Of a stretch of 14,713 bases of DNA, positions 6,338 to 12,921 are shown one piece after another. The notes under the pieces were generated by a model. That model ran no database searches and was not told where the DNA came from. It was given only the letters and a program-made list of their open reading frames with translations. The first letter of the stretch is position 1. Each line of letters begins with the position of its first letter. Made by a program: the position numbers and the translations under genes. This DNA is from Candidatus Liptonbacteria bacterium RIFCSPLOWO2_01_FULL_53_13 (GTDB taxonomy: Bacteria; Patescibacteriota; Minisyncoccia; UBA6257; 2-01-FULL-56-20), in contig MHLB01000034.1 of the NCBI GenBank assembly GCA_001818895.1, forward strand, positions 6,957 through 21,669. Direction: 5' to 3'.

Positions 6338-7629
6338 AAATAAATCTCTTTTTCCCCGTCATGTAAATGCGGTATCGGCAAAGGAACAATGAATTTCCCG
6401 CCTCGCCGCAGAAAATCAATTTCCCGCTCCTTGAATTCGCCCAAAAAATGCCACGGAAGGACGAGAAAATAATCGGGCATTGCGGTGCGCGCTTCTTCTT
6501 CGGAAATAATGGGTATGTTCGTTGCTACGGTTTTCTTGCCCCACTTGTCAGGATTGCGTTCCGCGGCGGCGGTAATAAGCGTATGGTTAAGATTGAAGAA
6601 CTGGAGAAGCGTATTTCCTTTCGTAGATGCGCCGTACACGTAGGTTGTCTTTCCATTCTCTTTCTCGCGTTTTATGAAATCAACTACTTTGTCCTTCGTG
6701 TTATGCACGCGGGCGACGAACTCATCGTAAATTGTTTTGGTGTGCAATCCCGATTGTTCTTCCTCGTTCCGCAAATTCTGCAACCGCTCGTACGCCCCTT
6801 CCGAAACGCGGATTGTTTTCCCTTTCCCTTTATGGCGGATATAAATGCGAAAACTCCCCCCGTTTACGTCGTTCAGCTCCACGTCAAACGCTTCAAGCCC
6901 ATGGCGCGCAAGAAGGGATTCTAGCGCGAGAAGCGAGTAGTATTCCAAGTGTTCATGGAGAATGTTGTCAAACGCATTTTGCGAAAGCATAAGCGGCAGA
7001 TAGCTCATCTGAATGATAAATATGCCTTCATCGTCGAGAATTTTTGCCGCGTCTGCAACGAACTGGTTCGGATTTTCAAGGTCGTAGAACATCGCGATCG
7101 CGGTTATCACTTTTACTTTTTGACCTCCGAATTCATCTTCCCAGAGTTTCGCATCAAAAAACTCGGGGATAATGCGGTCTGTGCCTACAGCATTGTATTC
7201 TGCAAGATTTTTCGCTGGTTCAAAGCCCGTGAGGCGGATGCCGGACGTATGGTACCCGCGCAAAAGCGTGCCGTCGTTCGCCGCGATATCAAGCACAAAA
7301 TCCCTCTCTCTGAGATCCAGGAGGGACTCTGCCTTCCGCGCAATGCCGTGAAGCTCTCTGGTCATGCTCGTATTCATTCCGGAGCGATACCAATAATTTC
7401 GATAGAGCGTTTCGGGAGATACCGTATGTTTCAGCTGAAGCAGACCGCATCCGCCACCGCCCTTGTCGCAAAGGACCAGGGTAAGCGGATACGCGCGGGC
7501 GAGATGTTCCTCCCCGGGAGCAAGGAAGTCGGACGCACAGAGATCGCCGAGCGAAAGAACGGGGGTAAGCTTATCGTTGCCGCACACCCTGCACACCGCC
7601 CATTCTTTTATCTCGCCCGCCCTAGACAT
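6334..7629 (-). CDS. sugar C-methyltransferase (Methyltransf_13/12/14 architecture; TylCIII/NovU/TcaB9 type)
   Basis: A 431-residue three-part methyltransferase of the kind that adds a methyl group to carbon 3 of a dTDP-4-keto-deoxysugar to make branched sugars. N-terminal zinc-binding part: C13-R-V-C16 and C54...C61, then GLLQL. The middle SAM-binding part contains LDIAANDGTLLRGY (113-126) and FEPAKNLAEY (136-145). HEHLEYYSL (225-233) corresponds to the family's catalytic His/Glu loop. The C-terminal part contains YGASTKGNTLLQFFNLN and a PWHF motif. The second Cys pair is C-x6-C, with a Gly run (G57-G60) where C-x2-C is usual. Start: the ATG at 7629 overlaps the upstream stop by 8 bp; a TTG at 7653 would add eight residues, with a GAGGTG too close to it to be convincing. 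Confidence 0.9.
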   Translation of the reverse strand: MSRAGEIKEWAVCRVCGNDKLTPVLSLGDLCASDFLAPGEEHLARAYPLTLVLCDKGGGGCGLLQLKHTVSPETLYRNYWYRSGMNTSMTRELHGIARKAESLLDLRERDFVLDIAANDGTLLRGYHTSGIRLTGFEPAKNLAEYNAVGTDRIIPEFFDAKLWEDEFGGQKVKVITAIAMFYDLENPNQFVADAAKILDDEGIFIIQMSYLPLMLSQNAFDNILHEHLEYYSLLALESLLARHGLEAFDVELNDVNGGSFRIYIRHKGKGKTIRVSEGAYERLQNLRNEEEQSGLHTKTIYDEFVARVHNTKDKVVDFIKREKENGKTTYVYGASTKGNTLLQFFNLNHTLITAAAERNPDKWGKKTVATNIPIISEEEARTAMPDYFLVLPWHFLGEFKEREIDFLRRGGKFIVPLPIPHLHDGEKEIYL

Positions 7630-8563
7630 TGTAATAAGGATTTTTGATTTCAATCACCTCGCTCGCTTTGATAAGCTCATCAATGCCTTCATCCATGGAA
7701 ACCGTCGGCGCAAAGCCTAATGCGTGGATTTTGTCGTAGGAGACCATATAGTCGCGCTGATCGAGATCGTGCCCCACGTCGGCAAAGTGAAGATAGTAGT
7801 CAACGCGGTTTTTAATAAGGTGGCAGATTGCTTCTTTGCTGTAGTTCATGTTGTTGCTGCCCACATTATAAATTTCCCCCCGCATGCGGTCGTAGTTTTG
7901 AAGCGCAAAGATGAATGCGTACGCCATATCGCGTACGTGGATAAACGTGCGCATGAAATTTTTTTCGTACACGATAAGCGTCTTCTCGCGCACCGCACGA
8001 TAGGTGAAATCATTCGGCAAAAGATCGAGCCGCATGCGGGAGCTGACCCCGAACGCTGTCGCGAAACGGTAGATCACGAATTCGCCGTGTTTTTTTATAA
8101 TTTCTTCCGCTTCCACTTTCTGCTTGGCATAATCGGAAAGCGGGTTCAGCGTGCTGAGTTCGGTACATACCTTTTCAAGCATCTTACCGTAATTCGAGCC
8201 GGTTGAGGCAAACAGAACCGGCACGTGCTTTGGAAGCGCGTCCACCACCGTCTGGGTACCGCGCACATTGATGTCCCGCGAACCTTCCGGATCTTTCCGG
8301 CATGCGGGGAATCCGACGATGCCCGCAAGATGTATAACGGCATCTATCCCCTCCATCGCACGCTCAACTGTCTTTTTGTCGCGAATATCGCCCTTCACGA
8401 AACGGAATTTTTTGTCGGCAAAGTATGGCATAAGCGCCAATCCGCCAAATGCGAGTGTATCAAGTACGGTTACGCCATATCCTTCCCGCAAGAGAGCACT
8501 CACTAAGGTCGAGCCGACATAGCCCGCCCCTCCCGTTACTAATATGTTCCGGAATGTCTTCAT
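7622..8563 (-). CDS. NAD(P)-dependent nucleotide-sugar epimerase/reductase (extended SDR)
   Basis: A 313-residue extended SDR with all catalytic landmarks: Rossmann loop TGGAGYVGS (10-18), VIHLAG (76-81), S120/T121 in LFASTGSNYG, and catalytic Y145-AKQ-K149. FMRTFIHVRDMAYAF is the conserved stretch after the active site, and EIYNVGSNNMNYSK the typical C-terminal patch. It probably acts as a 4-epimerase, 4-ketoreductase or dehydratase on a nucleotide sugar. It sits between the PLP aminotransferase and the C-methyltransferase, so it likely belongs to the same deoxysugar pathway. The ATG at 8563 lies 3 bp after the aminotransferase stop (TAAtctATG) and has no SD; the 3' end overlaps the C-methyltransferase start by 8 bp. 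The exact reaction cannot be told from the sequence. Confidence 0.9.
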   Translation of the reverse strand: MKTFRNILVTGGAGYVGSTLVSALLREGYGVTVLDTLAFGGLALMPYFADKKFRFVKGDIRDKKTVERAMEGIDAVIHLAGIVGFPACRKDPEGSRDINVRGTQTVVDALPKHVPVLFASTGSNYGKMLEKVCTELSTLNPLSDYAKQKVEAEEIIKKHGEFVIYRFATAFGVSSRMRLDLLPNDFTYRAVREKTLIVYEKNFMRTFIHVRDMAYAFIFALQNYDRMRGEIYNVGSNNMNYSKEAICHLIKNRVDYYLHFADVGHDLDQRDYMVSYDKIHALGFAPTVSMDEGIDELIKASEVIEIKNPYYNV

Positions 8564-8566
8564 AGA

Positions 8567-9709
8567 TTACGAGGTGTCGTACTTCCTTACGGCATCGATA
8601 ATATAGCCCACCTGATTATCGGTCAGGTCGTTGTGAATGGGAAGCAGTATCACGTCTTCATCGGCTCTCTTGAGTTCGGGAAGATCTTCTCGTAGACCGC
8701 CAAACATAGGATAGATATCGTTCCGCCTGTTGTTGATATTCACCATAATTTTGCGTTCCCACATGTGCTCTGCAAATTTCATGCGTTCCTGCACGTGTAC
8801 CGGAAAAATCTGATAATTGGGAGTTCTGTCTTTCTTATAATTGAGGAGTTTTACTCTTTTGCAGCCGGATAATTCTTCCCGATACCTCTCGCCTATCTCG
8901 CGCCTTCGTTGCGCAACTTCATCAAAATGGTCGAGGTTCGCGCTTGCAATCGAGGCCGTGATGTCGTTCATGTTGTATTTGAAGCCAAGTTTATCTCCTT
9001 TAAAATCCTCCGGCAACGGATCCAAAAGATTTGTTCTTTTTGCGTCGCGATCAATGCCATACCACACCATTTTTTTGAGCTCCTTATACCAATCCTCGCG
9101 GGTGGTGGTGATCAATCCTCCGTCGCCTGATGTGATGATTTTCACCACTTGCAAAGAAAAACACGCGATATCGCCCGTAGCACCGATGTATGCTTCTTTA
9201 TATTTTGACCCCATAGCATGCGCCGAATCTTCAATAATAGGCAAATTATGCTTCTTCCCGATTGCTCGTATCTCATCAAGGTCGCAGGCATTGCCTCCAT
9301 AATGGACGATCATGATCGCCTTTGTTTTTGGAGTGATTTTTTTCTCTATGCTCGCGGAGTTGATGTTGAGATCGTCGTAGTTGATATCCGCAAACACGGG
9401 CCGTGCGCCTTGCTCAAGGATGGAAGTATTCGTGGCGATAAACGTGTACGGGGTTGAAACCACCTCGTCTCCGGGACCCACTTCAAGAACGGCGAGCGCG
9501 CTCCGGAGCGCCGCCGTGCCGTTCGTACATGCAACGCAGAACGGAAAACCCCATTTTTGCGAAGCTTTTTTTCTAAGCTCTTTCTCCCGCTTGCCCGTAT
9601 TAATCCATTTTGACCGTAGGGTTTCCGCCACGGCACGAATAGCATCCTCGTGCACGAACGTTGACCATAATCTTATCTCATCCCCCAATTCGTAATCTTT
9701 TCTTGTCAT
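8567..9709 (-). CDS. DegT/DnrJ/EryC1/StrS-family PLP-dependent sugar aminotransferase
   Basis: A 380-residue fold-type I aminotransferase that converts a keto-sugar nucleotide to an amino sugar using PLP, normally with glutamate as donor. Seen: TNGTAALRSALAVL (62-75), the phosphate-binding entry; GDEVVSTPYTFIATNTSIL (80-98); IIEDSAHAMGSKY (158-170), with D161 to hold the PLP pyridine nitrogen and H164; the Schiff-base lysine K190 in SLQVVKIITSGDGG (185-198); and NMNDITASIASANLDHFDE. Length and motif order match GDP-perosamine synthase/ArnB-type enzymes. The context (SDRs on both sides and a C-methyltransferase two genes on) supports an amino-deoxysugar pathway. The ATG at 9709 follows the upstream stop by 8 bp with no SD. 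Substrate and the position aminated (C-3 or C-4) are not determined. Confidence 0.93.
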   Translation of the reverse strand: MTRKDYELGDEIRLWSTFVHEDAIRAVAETLRSKWINTGKREKELRKKASQKWGFPFCVACTNGTAALRSALAVLEVGPGDEVVSTPYTFIATNTSILEQGARPVFADINYDDLNINSASIEKKITPKTKAIMIVHYGGNACDLDEIRAIGKKHNLPIIEDSAHAMGSKYKEAYIGATGDIACFSLQVVKIITSGDGGLITTTREDWYKELKKMVWYGIDRDAKRTNLLDPLPEDFKGDKLGFKYNMNDITASIASANLDHFDEVAQRRREIGERYREELSGCKRVKLLNYKKDRTPNYQIFPVHVQERMKFAEHMWERKIMVNINNRRNDIYPMFGGLREDLPELKRADEDVILLPIHNDLTDNQVGYIIDAVRKYDTS

Positions 9710-9717
9710 AATTTTGA

Positions 9718-10542
9718 TTACGTGATTTCATCGCGTTCGGCTTGCCGTTTTGCTTGTATAAAAATCCGAACGTATTCCTCGGACGTCTTGAGCGCATGGT
9801 ATATGCTTCGGCATTTCTCCGTATTCATTTCGTATTGCTGCGGTTTTGCATCATGACGGACGCGCGCCTGTTTTCCCGCCCATGCCCCAATATCTGAAGG
9901 AGTTACGGCCCCGATTCCACCGGCATTCACAATTTCTCTTTCCGCTCCCCTCTCAAGCAAAATCATCACAATATCCGCCACCGCATTGGTGGTAATAAAC
10001 TGCACACGTGAACCCAATGTAACATACAACTCATTCCCCTGTAAAATATCGTATACGATGCCCTTGGCGAGCCGAGTTCCTAATAGCGCTGCGGGTCGCA
10101 GGATTAGAAAATCATCCGTGTAGCGCCGTACCAGTTCTTCGCTTAACCGCTTATGAAATCCGTAGGGTGAAAGCGCGCGCAAATCCCCCGGGGAAGATTC
10201 TATGGTTGTCGTAGGGTTCGTAGGGTCTTCATATGCGTCGGGAGAAGAAATATAAATATATTTTTCATACCGAAAATCGAACAGGCTTCTTGCGACAGAA
10301 AGGGTGGATAGTTCGAAATCTTCTGCCGGATGTTCGTTCGCCCAAAATCTGCGGCTGTTCCCGTTCGCGTTTATGAGCACGTTGAATTGCCGTCCGCGGT
10401 ATCCTTCGTAATTATCCTTATCAATCGCATGCGTTTCGTAACGCTCCCCTAAAAAACGCATGAGGTCTGACCCAAGCATTCCCTTGCCTCCCAAAATGCC
10501 GAGAGTAGGCCTAGTGAGTGACGGCGTAGTCATAATTTTCAT
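9718..10542 (-). CDS. NAD(P)-dependent sugar reductase/epimerase (SDR, RmlD-like length)
   Basis: A 274-residue SDR. From the chosen start: Rossmann loop G18-GK-G21-ML-G24, YIYISSPDAYED (95-106) and catalytic Y127-GFH-K131. An unusual NANGNSRRFWANEHP stretch (58-72) follows strand 4 in place of the more common NAAA motif. FITTNAVADIVMILLERGAE and NAGGIG belong to the C-terminal substrate domain. It probably reduces or epimerises a nucleotide-bound keto-sugar. Start: the ATG at 10542 has GGAAG seven bases upstream and gives a 32-bp overlap with the preceding gene; the ATG at 10533 is the next alternative, and an upstream start at 10602 would overlap even more without benefit. Together with its two neighbours it forms a reductase-reductase-aminotransferase set. 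The specific substrate is unknown. Confidence 0.85.
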   Translation of the reverse strand: MKIMTTPSLTRPTLGILGGKGMLGSDLMRFLGERYETHAIDKDNYEGYRGRQFNVLINANGNSRRFWANEHPAEDFELSTLSVARSLFDFRYEKYIYISSPDAYEDPTNPTTTIESSPGDLRALSPYGFHKRLSEELVRRYTDDFLILRPAALLGTRLAKGIVYDILQGNELYVTLGSRVQFITTNAVADIVMILLERGAEREIVNAGGIGAVTPSDIGAWAGKQARVRHDAKPQQYEMNTEKCRSIYHALKTSEEYVRIFIQAKRQAERDEIT

Positions 10543-11473
10543 CAAGCCACTTCCATGTTGCGCGAATCCCTTCTTCCAGCGAGGTCTGCGGCAACCAGTC
10601 AAGTTTCTCTTTCATTTTTTTTATACCAAATGTTTTCTTGAGCGCACCATCGGGACGGCTCGTGTTGCAAATGAACGCTCCCTTATAGCCCGATACTTTC
10701 TTAATGAGCTCCGCAAGATCCATCACCGAAATGCCGACGCCGCTCGCGATGTTCAGTGGTTCTATTTCGTCATAGGTTCCCGCCGCACGTAAAATCCCTA
10801 GGGCGCCGTCCTCCACGTAAAGCCAGTCGCGCACGGGCTTGCCGGTTCCCCAAATCTCGACTGACGGTACGCCGGCTTTTTTCGCATCGTAAATTTTTTT
10901 CATAAGCCCCGCGAGCGCCTTTGATTGCTCGGGGTTGAAATGTTCGCCCGGCCCGTACATATTTGCGAGAATCAAATGGATTGAATTAAACCCATCCTGG
11001 CGCTTCAATGCCGCCCCGTATGCCACGCTCGCTTTGCGTGAAAACCCATAACTGAAGATGGACTCGTGCACGGCGCCGTTCCAGTAATCCTCTTCGTTCA
11101 GTTCGTCCTTTTCCAGGTATCCCGGATAGGAACACCCCGCAACGATATTTACGAATTTCTTTACCCCCGCGGCGCGGGCTGCTTCCATAAGAAAAAGCCC
11201 CATGCGCATATTGTCCATAAAAAGCTCCGCCTCGCGGCCCTTATGATAGCCGATTCCTCCCTGCATCGCCGCACAGTTCACTACAATTTCCGGCTTCGTT
11301 TCGGCAAAATAGTCCCAGCAATCTGTTTCGCGGCGAAAATCAACCCCGTCCTTCGTGCGCGGCACAAAAACCTCTGCTCCTGCCCTGCGAAGGCAATCGG
11401 TGATCCGGGAACCCAAAAATCCTCCCCCGCCGGGAATTGCAACTTTTTTCTTCTTCCAAACATAATCGCCCAT
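10511..11473 (-). CDS. GDP-L-fucose-synthase-like SDR with altered active-site residues
   Basis: A 320-residue SDR whose overall pattern is that of GDP-L-fucose synthase (GDP-4-keto-6-deoxymannose epimerase/reductase): Rossmann GGGGFLGS (15-22), NCAAMQGGIGYHK (66-78), C114-SYPG, NMYGPGEHFNPEQSK (about 170-184) and IWGTGKPVRDWLYVEDGA. The active site departs from the family. Y142 is kept, but the position of the catalytic Lys is R146 (YGFSRK, with a Lys one residue later). A112 stands where the catalytic Ser is expected, and SKALAGLMKK replaces the usual SHVIPALIRK, removing the His and Arg. It may be a reductase with another substrate or a non-epimerising relative. The ATG at 11473 follows a 99-bp gap with a palindrome and TATAAT. 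The 3' end overlaps the next gene by 32 bp. Confidence 0.85.
   Translation of the reverse strand: MGDYVWKKKKVAIPGGGGFLGSRITDCLRRAGAEVFVPRTKDGVDFRRETDCWDYFAETKPEIVVNCAAMQGGIGYHKGREAELFMDNMRMGLFLMEAARAAGVKKFVNIVAGCSYPGYLEKDELNEEDYWNGAVHESIFSYGFSRKASVAYGAALKRQDGFNSIHLILANMYGPGEHFNPEQSKALAGLMKKIYDAKKAGVPSVEIWGTGKPVRDWLYVEDGALGILRAAGTYDEIEPLNIASGVGISVMDLAELIKKVSGYKGAFICNTSRPDGALKKTFGIKKMKEKLDWLPQTSLEEGIRATWKWLDENYDYAVTH
10550..10554 (-). promoter_or_regulatory. Shine-Dalgarno (GGAAG) that decides the 10542 start
   Basis: On the minus strand GGAAG stands seven bases before the ATG at 10542-10540. It lies inside the last codons of the upstream reductase gene, whose stop is at 10511-10513, so the two genes overlap by 32 bp. 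The next in-frame ATG (10533) would be 16 bases from it. Confidence 0.45.
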
Positions 11474-11487
11474 CGCTCTCTACATTA

Positions 11488-11528
11488 CCACGCTCATTAT
11501 AGTTGTCCAGAAACTATGCAAAGCGTGG
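11488..11528. repeat. 41-bp nested palindrome in the 99-bp gap
   Basis: Plus strand: CCACGCT (11488-11494), four bases, ATAGTT (11499-11504), a 7-base centre GTCCAGA, AACTAT (11512-11517), four bases, AGCGTGG (11522-11528). Both arm pairs are perfect reverse complements and are set symmetrically, so the whole is a two-tier inverted repeat. It could be a dyad protein-binding site or an RNA stem with an internal loop. It is followed by no T-tract on either strand, so it is not a standard terminator. Confidence 0.7.
11496..11522 (-). promoter_or_regulatory. possible promoter for the reductase-aminotransferase module (TATAAT inside the palindrome)
   Basis: A perfect TATAAT lies at 11501-11496 on the minus strand, 22 bp before the ATG at 11473. 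The best -35 candidate is TTTGCA at 11522-11517 (4 of 6 matches), but the spacing is only 15 bp. A start site would give a leader of roughly 15-18 nt. The -10 box overlaps one arm of the palindrome, so a protein bound there would cover it. The -35 weakness keeps confidence low. Confidence 0.35.
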
Positions 11529-11572
11529 GACAGAACGACTCTCTTCTCCATGCCGCTCTTGTCGGAGGAAAA

Positions 11573-12391
11573 TCATTGTTTCTCAAAAAAACTGTTCAGT
11601 CCGTCCAAAAACCTGCAGGAATACCCTTTGCTCTTTAGAGTATCTATGATCTTTTGAGATGGTTGTTCGATGAGAAATTTCATGTTCGGGTTCCGCGCGA
11701 TTGTCTTCGCGACACCTTCAAAAACCCGATCGGTCGCAGTCTCTCCTTCAACGTCAATTTTTATAAAATCGACTTTCCCGGGCAAACATGTATCGAGCCT
11801 TACTGATTCAACTTCGTGCTCATATACGGTTTTATCTTCATTTTTGCGGAAGTTCGCCTCAATTCTTTCGCGATAGTTTTCCCGAATATCCTCCAAGCTG
11901 CTCCACGTCCAAGCGTTTCCTGGAACATACAGCGTCACTCGTCCGTCCTTATCTGAAACGGCTGCGTTCTTCGCGATAACAACATCCTGGAATCCGTTCT
12001 CTTTGATATTCTCTGTGAGAAGCGCAAAGCTGTGCGGCTCCGGTTCAAACGAATATACCTTGCCGCCCCGCCTGACAAGTTTCGCCGCAAAAAGCGTAAA
12101 CCATCCGATCGATGTTCCGACATCGACAAACACGTCGCCCGCTTTCACGTGTTTTGAGAGAAGCGCCGTTGATTCCGGCTCATAGGGAATAAGTCTTTCC
12201 GCAAGCGACCCGCGCGGATCAAGATGGATGGTCAGCCCATCCTTCACGATGACTTTTGGTGGCTTCCCGCGGAGAAATTCTTCTATGGCAAAATTCGCAT
12301 TTCGTATAAAACCGACCCTTGAGAGCCCTCGTCCGCCAAAAATATGTCTGCGAAGGAAATTATATGTGGAAATGAGTGGTTTTTTCGTCAC
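11573..12391 (-). CDS. FkbM-family SAM-dependent methyltransferase
   Basis: A 272-residue methyltransferase of the FkbM type, usually an O-methyltransferase on a sugar or other hydroxyl group. Seen: VFVDVGTSIGWFTLFAAK (87-104), SAM motif I; YSFEPEPHSFALLTENI (113-129), the ribose-binding acidic strand with the following helix; NAAVSDKDGRVTLYV (142-156), a patch typical of FkbM proteins; and DFIKIDVEGETAT (208-220), the family's signature KIDVEG. The C-terminus with FLIEQPSQ and the final hydrophobic patch is ordinary. The start is GTG at 12391, four bases behind AGGA; no nearby ATG offers a better start. It is the last gene before the 99-bp gap, so it may end one transcription unit. In glycan clusters these proteins methylate a sugar residue, but the target is unknown. 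Confidence 0.92.
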   Translation of the reverse strand: MTKKPLISTYNFLRRHIFGGRGLSRVGFIRNANFAIEEFLRGKPPKVIVKDGLTIHLDPRGSLAERLIPYEPESTALLSKHVKAGDVFVDVGTSIGWFTLFAAKLVRRGGKVYSFEPEPHSFALLTENIKENGFQDVVIAKNAAVSDKDGRVTLYVPGNAWTWSSLEDIRENYRERIEANFRKNEDKTVYEHEVESVRLDTCLPGKVDFIKIDVEGETATDRVFEGVAKTIARNPNMKFLIEQPSQKIIDTLKSKGYSCRFLDGLNSFFEKQ

Positions 12392-12395
12392 TTGT

Positions 12396-12399
12396 TCCT
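12396..12399 (-). promoter_or_regulatory. Shine-Dalgarno (AGGA) for the GTG start of the FkbM gene
   Basis: On the minus strand AGGA is followed by four bases (ACAA) and then GTG at 12391-12389. The spacing is on the short side. It supports the GTG as initiator in the 44-bp gap between the cupin and FkbM genes. Confidence 0.4.
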
Positions 12400-12435
12400 G
12401 TAAATTACTTTTAGTTTTTGTGGCGGATCGAGCGT

Positions 12436-12921
12436 TTATGCCGCATCGTGTTCCGATGCGATCCTTCCGTCCGGCCGCTTATAATCATCGTCAAGGCGTA
12501 CCACGTCATCAAGCTCGGGGCTGGATGCTTCAATAAGCACTACGTCCGTGAGGGCCTCAACGCGATGCACAGTATTGGGAAGCACCTTCACCACGTGGCC
12601 GGCTCCAAGCTCCATCGACCGGAGCGAACCCTCCTTCGCGCTTTCATAATATACGCGTACCGTTCCGGAAAAAATACAGTTATGCTCCGACTTCTCCTTG
12701 TGAATCTGCAGACTGGTTTTTGCCCCCTTTATGAGATAGAGAATCTTGAAGGCATAGGGCGTGTCAGATGCGTCGGAGAGCCACAATTCGAATCCCCATG
12801 GCTTATTGACTTTTTTCACCGCAGAAAAGTTTTGGACGGTAAGCCCTGCGGGCGCATCTTCCGGCTGGCGTACCGCCTCCTTGCCCACAAGAAGGTCCAT
12901 AAGATAATCTTTAATATCCAT
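12436..12921 (-). CDS. cupin of the mannose-6-phosphate isomerase type II/ManC C-terminal kind
   Basis: A 161-residue single-domain cupin. KPWGFELWLSD (40-50) matches the 'PWG' opening of type II phosphomannose isomerase and ManC C-terminal domains. H74, the E79-H80 pair (QIHKEKSEHNCIFSG) and H119 (PNTVHRVEAL) form the likely metal site. SSPELDDVVRLDDDYKR (133-149) is the typical family ending. It probably isomerises, epimerises or binds a sugar phosphate or a modified sugar. Stand-alone cupins of this sort in glycan loci are often isomerases, but their reactions vary. The start overlaps the end of the GatZ-like gene by 11 bp, with no SD, so the two are translated together and probably act in the same step or on the same sugar. 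Confidence 0.85.
   Translation of the reverse strand: MDIKDYLMDLLVGKEAVRQPEDAPAGLTVQNFSAVKKVNKPWGFELWLSDASDTPYAFKILYLIKGAKTSLQIHKEKSEHNCIFSGTVRVYYESAKEGSLRSMELGAGHVVKVLPNTVHRVEALTDVVLIEASSPELDDVVRLDDDYKRPDGRIASEHDAA

Larger units (their letters stand above)
11474..11572. other. 99-bp intergenic gap, the largest in the window
   Basis: Between the FkbM methyltransferase stop (11573) and the GDP-fucose-synthase-like start (11473). It holds a 41-bp nested palindrome and, within that, a perfect TATAAT on the minus strand. I see no T-run after a GC stem, so no intrinsic terminator, and no open reading frame of note. All other junctions in the window have gaps of 44 bp or less or overlap. Confidence 0.8.

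Noticed and set aside
7630-7653. A TTG start at 7653 for the C-methyltransferase, with GAGGTG just upstream.
   Set aside because: The SD-like site is only a base or so from the TTG, and the ATG at 7629 fits the family N-terminus and the overlap pattern.
11531-11572. A weak stem (CCGACAAGAGCGG) after the FkbM stop as a terminator.
   Set aside because: Three-base stem and no T-tract; not credible as an intrinsic terminator.
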